From Pseudomonadota bacterium (GTDB lineage: Bacteria > CALINM01): DNA of 9,841 bases. How positions within the stretch are numbered: the stretch's first letter is position 1; each line of letters starts with the position of its first letter. The notes under the pieces were generated by a model that worked only from the letters and a program-made list of their open reading frames with translations, did not search any database and was not told the DNA's origin. The position numbers were made by a program, and so were the translations under genes. Shown in pieces: positions 1 through 6,237 of this stretch. The stretch spans positions 1 through 9,841 of the forward strand of contig JAOAGA010000061.1 in assembly GCA_026415985.1 (NCBI GenBank). The letters are read 5' to 3'.

Positions 1-250
1 GCATGGCAAAGGGGTTACCTCTATTGGTAGTTCCCAAGATTGTTCCGCCAGTGCTTGATATATTTCTTACCTTTTCTGGTGTGAGCCTGATTATTTCATC
101 GGTGTCTAAAAGCCCCTGATATCCGTTCTTGATACCAAATACCTCCCAGCCTCTGTGATAGGCTGACATGGTAACCGCTTCAATAACCGCATTAAGTCCT
201 GGAGCATCTCCACCACCGGTGTTTATAGCAATTCTTAATCCCTTTGGCAT
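1..250 (-). CDS. pfkA: 6-phosphofructokinase, N-terminal part (gene runs off left edge)
   Basis: First 83 codons of a 6-phosphofructokinase, which phosphorylates fructose 6-phosphate to fructose 1,6-bisphosphate in cytosolic glycolysis. The start at 250 begins MPKGLRIAINTGGGDAPGLN; the GGGDAPG nucleotide/phosphate-donor loop near residues 12-18 is diagnostic of the PfkA fold. Around residues 68-82 there is GGTILGTTNRGNPF, a conserved segment of the same family. An AGAGGGG ribosome binding site lies just upstream of the ATG on the minus strand, which supports this start. The residues that separate ATP-dependent from pyrophosphate-dependent enzymes (the GGDGS versus GGDDT loop near residue 100) lie beyond the window, so the phosphate donor cannot be stated. 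The radical SAM gene ends 43 bases upstream on the same strand, so the two are probably co-transcribed. The family call is firm; the subtype is open. Confidence 0.9.
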   Translation of the reverse strand, partial: MPKGLRIAINTGGGDAPGLNAVIEAVTMSAYHRGWEVFGIKNGYQGLLDTDEIIRLTPEKVRNISSTGGTILGTTNRGNPFAM

Positions 251-293
251 ATTCCCCTCTGATTAACTTTTATAAATAATTATTTCTAATAAT

Positions 294-1601
294 TTAAGAA
301 ATGTCAAAATGTTTGTTTTGAATATACTTTCTCATCACTTCTTGGTTTGGATTGAAGTAGCCGTAGTAGAGATGGGGAAACTCTTTTTTAAGTAGGGCCA
401 TTACATTTTTAATGCCCATACAGTTACCACTGCGGTCCGCTTTTATTGTTTCTAAATACCAGTCTGGATCGATATTAAAGTTTCTCCACTGGATCATACT
501 TACTTTTACATTTTTCAAAACCTCTCTTAATGCCTCATATTCATCCCTATCATCAGTAAGCCCCGGAAAAACAAAATAGTTAATAGAAACCCATTTTTTA
601 TATCCCTTACCTAATTTAAGGGTTTCAATGACATCGTCAAATCTATAGTTAACAGGCTCGTAATACCTGTTATAAATATCCTTCCTGAAACTATTTACGC
701 TAACCCTTATACTATCCAATCCTATCTTAAAGAGCCTTTCCACCCTTTCAGGTAAACTACCATTGGTATTCAAATTTATGATGCCCTTGTCAGTTTTCCT
801 TCTTATTAACTTGATTGCTTCTACCAATACATCTGCCACTAACAAAGGCTCGCCTTCACAGCCCTGACCAAAACTAACCACCGGATTTTTAACCCTTTCT
901 ATATGGAAAAGTGCCGTTTGAGCTATCTCTTCGGGAGAAGGAGTAAAGGTAATCCTTGGTTGAGTGCAAGATATGGGCGACTCTCCCTTTTTCTGAAAGG
1001 ATATACAGCCAAGACATCGGGAGTTACAGGATGGAGATGTGGGCAGGGGGGCTTCATACCTTCCTAAGCAAAAATTCCTTGCAGCAGGGCAAAGATAAGT
1101 AAAAGCACAGTTTTTAACAATATGGGATATGAGCCTGTTTTTCGGAAACTTTTTTAAAATTTCTCTGCCAGACTTAATTATTTTTTTCTGATCAAAAAGA
1201 TAGGGCTCCTGCCTCTTATCGGGATCAATTCTTAAAGCGGGGACGTAAAACCTCCCCTCATACCAGCCAATGGCAGTATAAGCAAAAAGCGGAAGTACCG
1301 GCGCAGAATCTTCCTTTTTGTAGGCGGAGAGTAATAACTGGGTATGGGCGGGTGCTAAAAAGGCTGAAACAGCAAAAACGTCATCGAGTAAGGTAACTAC
1401 TCCTGTTTTTCTGTTTATCCCTAAGGGGTACCTTCCCTGCAAAACAAAAAGATCACTTCCCTTTGGTAGCTCTATTAAATTCTCTTCAAAGAGGGGTTTA
1501 AAACTATTACCAAACCTACCTAAAGCAAAGTAGTCAGTGTCTTCAAATATATTGCCCCTTTCATCGCTATAGACAAGATAGGGTTTGGGGTTTCTTATCA
1601 T
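294..1601 (-). CDS. Uncharacterised radical SAM protein with extra N-terminal cysteine set
   Basis: A 435-residue soluble protein with a radical SAM core. The cluster-binding triad is CNSRCLGC (C192, C196, C199, CX3CX2C), which would bind a [4Fe-4S] cluster and S-adenosylmethionine. It is followed by GCEGEPLL near 247-254 (the SAM-contacting 'GGEP' region) and by LNTNGS and a DSIRVSVNSF strand (277-305), typical of the TIM-barrel half. Residues 1-160 form an N-terminal region that I do not recognise. Just before the triad are three more cysteines, C165, C171 and C178, and C212 follows it; these could hold a second iron-sulfur cluster (inference). No signal peptide or membrane segment is seen. 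The substrate is unknown and the pfkA neighbour does not reveal it. The ATG at 1601 has no Shine-Dalgarno sequence on its own strand and sits inside an inverted repeat, so initiation may be unusual. No other enzyme subfamily could be assigned. Confidence 0.88.
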   Translation of the reverse strand: MIRNPKPYLVYSDERGNIFEDTDYFALGRFGNSFKPLFEENLIELPKGSDLFVLQGRYPLGINRKTGVVTLLDDVFAVSAFLAPAHTQLLLSAYKKEDSAPVLPLFAYTAIGWYEGRFYVPALRIDPDKRQEPYLFDQKKIIKSGREILKKFPKNRLISHIVKNCAFTYLCPAARNFCLGRYEAPLPTSPSCNSRCLGCISFQKKGESPISCTQPRITFTPSPEEIAQTALFHIERVKNPVVSFGQGCEGEPLLVADVLVEAIKLIRRKTDKGIINLNTNGSLPERVERLFKIGLDSIRVSVNSFRKDIYNRYYEPVNYRFDDVIETLKLGKGYKKWVSINYFVFPGLTDDRDEYEALREVLKNVKVSMIQWRNFNIDPDWYLETIKADRSGNCMGIKNVMALLKKEFPHLYYGYFNPNQEVMRKYIQNKHFDIS

Positions 1602-1640
1602 AAAGATTAAGATAACAAAAAAGGAGGTAAATATCTTTAT
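1600..1640. promoter_or_regulatory. Inverted repeat enclosing an orphan AAGGAGGT in the divergent spacer
   Basis: An 8-base inverted repeat, ATAAAGAT at 1600-1607 and ATCTTTAT at 1633-1640, brackets a perfect Shine-Dalgarno sequence AAGGAGGT on the plus strand (1621-1628). No ATG, GTG or TTG lies at usable spacing after it. Read on the minus strand, which is the leader of the radical SAM gene, the same bases give ACCTCCTT, identical to the 16S rRNA 3' tail. The right-to-left hairpin would include the first bases of the radical SAM start codon. The arms are AT-rich, so chance is possible; the regulatory role is inference. Confidence 0.35.
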
Positions 1641-1655
1641 AAAAATTACTTACAA

Positions 1656-1684
1656 TTGGCTTTTTTAAGATTTTTATCTTTATT
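1656..1684 (+). promoter_or_regulatory. Possible sigma-70-type promoter for the DUF2889-led operon
   Basis: TTGGCT (1656-1661), a 17-base spacer and TTTATT (1679-1684) resemble -35 and -10 boxes, each matching 4 of 6 consensus bases. Transcription would start around 1690, leaving a leader of only about a dozen bases before the ATG at 1703, which has no Shine-Dalgarno sequence. This is the only place upstream of the plus-strand run where a promoter is required by the divergent gene order. The region is so AT-rich that box-like matches are expected by chance, so confidence is low. Confidence 0.25.
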
Positions 1685-1702
1685 TTTCTTTAATTATCTG
1701 AT

Positions 1703-2164
1703 ATGAAGTTATCTATGGACTTTATTTTCAGGACTATTAACTCAAATGTGCAGGAGATAAACAAAGAAACAATTGTTATAATGTCACAACTAACTGATTT
1801 TGCTCATATTTTTGAGGTGATGCTTGCGGTTGATATAAAAACAAGGAAGATTGTCGAAGCAAAGGGGAACTATTATAAGACACCCTATAAAATCTGCCAG
1901 CAAACACAGAAGCTGATACCTAAGCTAAAGGGACTTACTGTTAATAAAGGTATATTAAAGGAGATTCAGAATATTCTTTCCGGTAAGAACGGATGTGTTC
2001 ACCTTTATGAGCTTGTTGAAAATGCCATAAAACTTGCAAGCACAATTCTTATTGGCAAACATATTAATTATTTCTCCGAGGATTTTAAAAAACTTCCTGA
2101 CGATGAAAAGATAAAATTATCTAAACAGTATCTTAAAAATACTTGTTATGCCTATAAAGAATAG
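1703..2164 (+). CDS. DUF2889 family protein
   Basis: A 153-residue soluble protein. It matches from memory the DUF2889 pattern: an N-terminal strand region ending in L-x-D (residues 30-32), a histidine (H35) and the LAVD strand (41-44), a P-x3-C element (P61, C65), the signature GCVHLYEL (97-104) and a C-terminal NTCYAY ending (146-151). H35, C65, C98 and H100 are candidate functional or metal-binding residues (inference). No function is established for the family to my knowledge. The ATG at 1703 has an in-frame stop 12 bases upstream, so it cannot be extended. No clear ribosome binding site precedes it; an alternative start is ATG 1715. It leads a plus-strand gene run and is followed after 56 bases by a V4R protein, so a shared small-molecule signalling role is possible. 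Confidence 0.8.
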   Translation: MKLSMDFIFRTINSNVQEINKETIVIMSQLTDFAHIFEVMLAVDIKTRKIVEAKGNYYKTPYKICQQTQKLIPKLKGLTVNKGILKEIQNILSGKNGCVHLYELVENAIKLASTILIGKHINYFSEDFKKLPDDEKIKLSKQYLKNTCYAYKE

Positions 2165-2207
2165 CTTGAGAAGTTTTATGGGGTAAGTTGTGCTTAATTC
2201 TCTTTAC

Positions 2208-2213
2208 AGGAGA
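2208..2213 (+). promoter_or_regulatory. Ribosome binding site fixing the V4R protein start at ATG 2221
   Basis: AGGAGA lies 7 bases before ATG 2221. The longer reading frame from TTG 2188 would place this site inside the coding region and would add 11 residues with no family support, so ATG 2221 is preferred. Part of the site pairs with TCTCT at 2199-2203 in a short 5-base hairpin, which may be incidental. Confidence 0.75.
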
Positions 2214-2220
2214 GATAAAA

Positions 2221-2673
2221 ATGATTGATAAATATAACTTTGAAGCTTTTACATCATCTGTCAGGCCAACTCTGAAGTCTTTTCTGCCGTTGGAAACATA
2301 CAGGCTTTTGAGGGTCTCGGGGATGAAAGAGTTATTCGGAGAAAGCACAGGGCCGGTTCTTTACAGATTAGGAAAGATACTTACATCTCAATTTACAATA
2401 AATACCGAAAGTGATCTATTAAATCTTATCGAAAAGCTTGGGATAGGGATACCTAAGGTTTTTAAAAAGACCGATGACATTGTGGTTATTCATCTTTTTG
2501 AATGTATGACCTGTGCGGGACTTCCTATTACCGGAGAGCTTATCTGTGATTTAGAATGCGGGTTCATTGCGGGTGGATATGAGAAGATAACAAATACAAA
2601 AGCTAAGGGTACTCAAACAAAGAGCTGGACAATGGGTGATGGCTTTTGTGAGTTTGTCATTGAGTTGTTTTAA
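2221..2673 (+). CDS. Stand-alone V4R (4-vinyl reductase/XylR_N-type) domain protein
   Basis: A 150-residue cytosolic protein that is essentially one V4R domain, the small-molecule-binding fold found in bacteriochlorophyll BchJ and in the sensor half of XylR/DmpR activators. The features seen are LFECMTCAGLP (92-102), ICDLECGFIAGG (108-119) and WTMGDGFCEF (136-145), in family order. Cysteines are C95, C98, C109, C113 and C143. Aligned by eye to the zinc site of the phenol sensor MopR, C109 and C143 are retained, but the E and C of the E-x-x-C element are replaced by Q132 and S135. Metal binding is therefore altered or uses C95/C98 instead (inference). The kinase gene starts 1 base after its stop, so translation is probably coupled. 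No DNA-binding or output domain is present, so it would have to act through a partner. The ligand is unknown. Confidence 0.85.
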   Translation: MIDKYNFEAFTSSVRPTLKSFLPLETYRLLRVSGMKELFGESTGPVLYRLGKILTSQFTINTESDLLNLIEKLGIGIPKVFKKTDDIVVIHLFECMTCAGLPITGELICDLECGFIAGGYEKITNTKAKGTQTKSWTMGDGFCEFVIELF

Positions 2674-2674
2674 T

Positions 2675-3547
2675 ATGGATGAAAAAAAGGAACTACTTGA
2701 GATTAAAGACCTTTACGAGCACTTACTTACCGTAGCTAACGCTAAGGAAAAAATACTATTGTCTTACCTGAAAGAAGAAAAGGAGTTATACGAGGAGCTA
2801 AGAAAAAAAATTTTGGAGATAAGACAGAAGGACAGGGCAATAGAAGAGACAAGGACTATTATGTCTCAAAATGAAAGATTATTTACCCTTGGAATAATGG
2901 CAGCATCGCTTGCCCACGAGATTAAAAACCCTCTCATAGTAATATTTGGTATGATGGAAAGAATGGAACCGTTAATCACTGATAGCAAGGCTCAGGGGTA
3001 TTTTCAGATAATAAAGACGGAACTTAACAGAATTCAGGGTATTATGGAAAGGCTCAGGGAGTATTATAAACCCAAGGAGACAGAGAAACAACTTAATGAC
3101 CTTAACTTGCTTATTAAAGAGACCGTTAACCTTACCGAACATTACTTATCAAGATTTAAAAATGTATCAATCAGTTATGAGCTTTCTGATGGAATCAGGC
3201 CATTCTATTTTAACAGAGGTCAGATTCAGCAAGTCCTTGTTAATCTTATTATAAACTCAGCACAGGCAATGCCGGAAAGGGGCGGGAAGATTTATGTAAG
3301 AACCTTTTTAATGGACGAAGAGGCAATCATAGAGATTGAAGATACGGGTAAAGGAATAAAAGAAGAAAATTTAGATAAAATCTTTTCACCATTCTTTACC
3401 ACGAAACCACCGGGGGAGGGAACGGGTATAGGCTTGTCTATCTCAAAGGAGATCGTTGAAAGACATAGCGGTAAGATAACCGTTGAAAGTAAAGAAGGTG
3501 TGGGGACAAAGTTTACTATCCATCTGCCCTATATTCACCATAATTAA
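2675..3547 (+). CDS. Soluble sensor histidine kinase (HisKA/HATPase, NtrB-like core)
   Basis: A 290-residue cytosolic kinase. Residues 1-72 are charged and helical, likely a coiled coil. The HisKA H-box is SLAHEIKNP with phosphoacceptor H81. The HATPase domain has an N-box (QVLVNLIINSAQAMP, 186-200; N190 and N194), a G1 box DTGKG (223-227), an F-box FSPFFTTK (237-244) and a G2 box GEGTGIGL (247-254), then SGKITVES and GVGTKF. All catalytic boxes are intact. There is no transmembrane segment, PAS, GAF or receiver domain, so the kinase lacks its own recognisable sensor. The ATG at 2675 overlaps nothing but follows the V4R stop by 1 base without a Shine-Dalgarno sequence, which suggests translational re-initiation. 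GTG 2636/ATG 2639 would add 13-14 residues overlapping the V4R gene, but they look like a frame shadow. No response regulator is in the window. Confidence 0.93.
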   Translation: MDEKKELLEIKDLYEHLLTVANAKEKILLSYLKEEKELYEELRKKILEIRQKDRAIEETRTIMSQNERLFTLGIMAASLAHEIKNPLIVIFGMMERMEPLITDSKAQGYFQIIKTELNRIQGIMERLREYYKPKETEKQLNDLNLLIKETVNLTEHYLSRFKNVSISYELSDGIRPFYFNRGQIQQVLVNLIINSAQAMPERGGKIYVRTFLMDEEAIIEIEDTGKGIKEENLDKIFSPFFTTKPPGEGTGIGLSISKEIVERHSGKITVESKEGVGTKFTIHLPYIHHN

Positions 3548-3572
3548 CTTTATTTTTTCTTATTAAGTATTT

Positions 3573-3590
3573 ATCATAATTTATTATGAT
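3573..3590. promoter_or_regulatory. Perfect inverted repeat over the surE start codon
   Basis: ATCATAA (3573-3579), loop TTTA, TTATGAT (3584-3590). The right arm contains the surE ATG (3586-3588), so in mRNA the hairpin would hide the start codon; as DNA it could be an operator. No Shine-Dalgarno sequence precedes this ATG. The stem is AT-rich and weak. The symmetry is directly visible; a role is inference. Confidence 0.4.
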
Positions 3591-4323
3591 TTTGGTTACC
3601 AATGATGACGGAATTCATTCAGAAGGGCTCATTACACTTTACGAAAAGTTATCAAAGGAGTATAAGGTCGTTGTTGTTGCACCAGACAGGGAAAGAAGCG
3701 CCATAAGCAGAGCCCTCACCCTGTTCAGACCCCTTAGAGTTAATGAGATCAAAGAAAATTTCTTCAGTATCGATGGAACACCAACAGATTGTGTTAATTT
3801 AGCCATTAACGGCCTCTTTAAAGGAAAGATCGGCATGGTGGTCTCTGGCATCAACAGAGGCGGTAATTTGGCAGAAGACATTACTTACTCCGGCACTGTA
3901 TCAGCAGCGATGGAGGGGTTGCTTCTCGGTGTGCCTTCAATTGCAGTTTCAGTTGTTGCGAGAGAGGATTTTATTTTTGATACCGCAGGAGAGGTGGCAT
4001 TACAGATTGTAAGGAAGGTTTTTAAAAGGGGGCTTCCCTTTGATACGCTACTAAATATCAATGTGCCCAATATCCCGTTGAATGAGCTTAATGGTGTGAA
4101 AATAACAAGAATGGGTAAAAAGAGATATAGCGATAATATAATGGAAAAGACGGATCCAAGAGGAAAAAAATATTACTGGTTGGCAGCAGAAGAGACGGGT
4201 TATGAAAAATTTGGAAACAGTGATATTGAAGCAATCAAAGATGGTTATGCCTCTATAACCCCTATTCATCTTGACCTTACAAACTACTCTGCTATGGAGA
4301 TCCTTGAAAGAGATTTTGTTTAA
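3586..4323 (+). CDS. surE: 5'/3'-nucleotidase SurE
   Basis: A 245-residue metal-dependent phosphatase that dephosphorylates nucleoside monophosphates (and, in some family members, short polyphosphate); cytosolic, linked to stationary-phase survival in other bacteria. The N terminus MILVTNDDGI carries the metal-binding D7 and D8. S38 (RERSAISRA) and N94 (SGINRGGN) complete the site known from Thermotoga SurE, where the numbers are one higher. The YSGTVSAAMEG helix (101-111), GVPSIAVS and the NINVPN segment are also family hallmarks. The length is normal (about 245-260). The start is fixed by the conserved N terminus although no ribosome binding site is visible; the ATG lies in an inverted repeat. 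It is followed by selB after 15 bases, indicating an operon. Confidence 0.96.
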   Translation: MILVTNDDGIHSEGLITLYEKLSKEYKVVVVAPDRERSAISRALTLFRPLRVNEIKENFFSIDGTPTDCVNLAINGLFKGKIGMVVSGINRGGNLAEDITYSGTVSAAMEGLLLGVPSIAVSVVAREDFIFDTAGEVALQIVRKVFKRGLPFDTLLNINVPNIPLNELNGVKITRMGKKRYSDNIMEKTDPRGKKYYWLAAEETGYEKFGNSDIEAIKDGYASITPIHLDLTNYSAMEILERDFV

Positions 4324-4338
4324 AAAAATGGAGATAGT

Positions 4339-6234
4339 ATGAAAAGGGTTATCTTAGGAACAGCGGGTCATATAGATCACGGAAAGACTACCTTTATAAA
4401 GGCCATAACAGGCATAGATTGTGACAGATTAAAGGAGGAAAAGGAAAGAGGGATAACCATAGAGCTTGGCTATGCCCATCTTACCCTTCCTACCGGTATT
4501 AAGATTGGTATTGTAGATGTGCCGGGACATGAAAAATTTGTCAGCAAGATGGTTGCCGGTGCATCTGGTATTGATATAGTTGCCTTTATCATCTCTGCAG
4601 AAGAAGGTATTAAACCACAGACAAGGGAGCATTTATATATCTGTGAGCTTTTAGGGGTAAAAAAAGGCATCGTTGTGGTTACTAAAAAGGATCTCGTAGA
4701 TGATGATTTTTTGAGTTTACAGCTGGAAGATATAAAAAATTTTATAGAGGGAACTTTTCTTGAAAACTCAAAAATAATACCGGTATCTTCAATTACCGGT
4801 GATGGTTTGGATGATTTTTTGAAAGAGCTCGAAAGACTATCTTCAGAGATAACAGAAAAGCCTTCAGACAAGCCTTTCAGATTACCCATCGATGATATTG
4901 TTACAATAAAAGGTTTTGGAACGGTAGTAAGAGGAACAATTATATCAGGTACTGTTTCTGTCAAAGATGAGGTTGTTCTTCTTCCCACAGGTTATAAATC
5001 AAGAATCAGAAGTATTCAAAGTCATAACCAGAATATAACCACAGGATATGCAGGTGAAAGGGTTGCTCTTAACTTACCGGAGATTGGGAAGGAAGAGATA
5101 GAAAGGGGGATGCTGGTTGCTAAAGAAGGTTATTTTGAAGTAACTGATAAGCTATTGGTTGAGTTTTTTTATCTCCCCTATAATCAGAAACCGCTTAAGT
5201 CAAGATTTGTAAGTCAGTTCCACATATATACGAATAGAGTTGAGGGTGAGTTTTTTCTGATTAACAGGGAGAAGCTCAATCCCGGTGAGAGATCCTTCGC
5301 TGTTATAAGGCTTAAAAAGCCGGTTTATGCCTCCTATGGGGATCCGTTTATTGTAAGAGGTTTTGGTGTTTATACCACTATGGGGGGTGGAAAGATAATT
5401 AACCCCGCATTAGCGACCATTAATAGAAATATTTCAGAGGAATATCTGAAAAAATTGGCTACCGCCGGTACCAATGAGCTTATTGAGCTTTTCCTGAGGG
5501 AAAAGAAAAAAGAAGGTATTACAATAAGGAAATTAAGCGGTATTATTAATATGGCAGAAAAGGATATAGAAACTTGTGTCGCAGGCTTATTAAGCAGTGA
5601 GATTGTTTTTAAGGACAGCAGGGAAAGATTGTATCATTCGGCAGGTATTGATGATATAAAAAGGCAGATTATTGATAATATTGAGGATTTTCACAAAAAA
5701 AATCCACTGAAAATTGGTATGAACAAAGGTGAGCTATTTGAAAAGATTTCTGTCAATGAAGGTTTGTTTGAGACCGCATTATCAATACTTATTAAAGATA
5801 AAAAGTTAGAGATTGACGGGAACTTCATTAAAACCAGAGGGATAAATAAAAGTGATTCAGCCATAGACCCACTTTTTGTAAAAATAGAGAGCTATTACAG
5901 GAACTCGGGTTTACAGCCCGATGACAATATTCCTGAACTCACAAAGAAGCTTGGGGTTACCGAGAGGGTGTTAAAAGATATTCTTGTAACTTTGATTAAA
6001 AAGGGGACTTTAATCAGGATTAAGGATAACTATTATATACACGAAAAGGTTTTTGAAGATTTAAAACAGAAGATATTAAATCATTTTGGTAAAAAGGATC
6101 TTTTGACCCCACAGGATATGAAGGAAATATTTAATCTGTCGAGAAAATATACAATACCAATACTGGAGTATTTAGATAGCATTAAGTTTACCATAAGGTT
6201 ACAGGAAGGCAGAAAACTTAGAAATAAGGTTTAA
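4339..6234 (+). CDS. selB: Selenocysteine-specific elongation factor SelB
   Basis: A 631-residue translation GTPase that brings Sec-tRNA(Sec) to UGA codons marked by a SECIS hairpin. The GTPase motifs are G1 GHIDHGKT (10-17), switch I ending RGITIELGY (38-45), G3 DVPGH (60-64) and G4 TKKD (115-118). EF-Tu-like barrel domains follow to about residue 350, ending in GDPFIVRGFG...GGG. The rest (about 370-631) is the winged-helix array that binds SECIS RNA; the full length is normal for bacterial SelB. GGAG at 4330-4333, 5 bases before the ATG, supports the start. The IELGY signature and the C-terminal extension exclude EF-Tu. Its presence means that the organism makes selenoproteins, yet selA, selC and selD are not in the window. 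polX begins 3 bases after its stop. Confidence 0.97.
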   Translation: MKRVILGTAGHIDHGKTTFIKAITGIDCDRLKEEKERGITIELGYAHLTLPTGIKIGIVDVPGHEKFVSKMVAGASGIDIVAFIISAEEGIKPQTREHLYICELLGVKKGIVVVTKKDLVDDDFLSLQLEDIKNFIEGTFLENSKIIPVSSITGDGLDDFLKELERLSSEITEKPSDKPFRLPIDDIVTIKGFGTVVRGTIISGTVSVKDEVVLLPTGYKSRIRSIQSHNQNITTGYAGERVALNLPEIGKEEIERGMLVAKEGYFEVTDKLLVEFFYLPYNQKPLKSRFVSQFHIYTNRVEGEFFLINREKLNPGERSFAVIRLKKPVYASYGDPFIVRGFGVYTTMGGGKIINPALATINRNISEEYLKKLATAGTNELIELFLREKKKEGITIRKLSGIINMAEKDIETCVAGLLSSEIVFKDSRERLYHSAGIDDIKRQIIDNIEDFHKKNPLKIGMNKGELFEKISVNEGLFETALSILIKDKKLEIDGNFIKTRGINKSDSAIDPLFVKIESYYRNSGLQPDDNIPELTKKLGVTERVLKDILVTLIKKGTLIRIKDNYYIHEKVFEDLKQKILNHFGKKDLLTPQDMKEIFNLSRKYTIPILEYLDSIKFTIRLQEGRKLRNKV

Positions 6235-6237
6235 TTA

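Noticed and set aside
273-296. Inverted repeat after the radical SAM stop as a terminator
   Set aside because: All A/T arms with an A-A mismatch, no GC stem and only 23 bases before pfkA; too weak for a terminator, and co-transcription with pfkA is likelier.
1656-1706. Short hydrophobic reading frame from TTG 1656 ending on the DUF2889 start (possible leader peptide)
   Set aside because: Sixteen codons, TTG start and the nearest Shine-Dalgarno sequence is 27 bases upstream, too far; T-rich sequence yields such frames by chance.
2199-2215. Hairpin TCTCT/AGAGA covering the V4R ribosome binding site
   Set aside because: Only 5 base pairs with a 7-base loop; any purine-rich ribosome binding site near pyrimidines gives this by chance.
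2636-2674. Longer histidine kinase start at GTG 2636 or ATG 2639
   Set aside because: The added residues lie entirely within the V4R coding region, look like its frame shadow, and have no ribosome binding site; ATG 2675 fits the tight V4R-kinase junction better.
4470-4988. 172-codon open frame on the minus strand inside selB
   Set aside because: It is antisense to the conserved SelB GTPase domain, serine/threonine-rich as expected for a shadow, with no recognisable motif.
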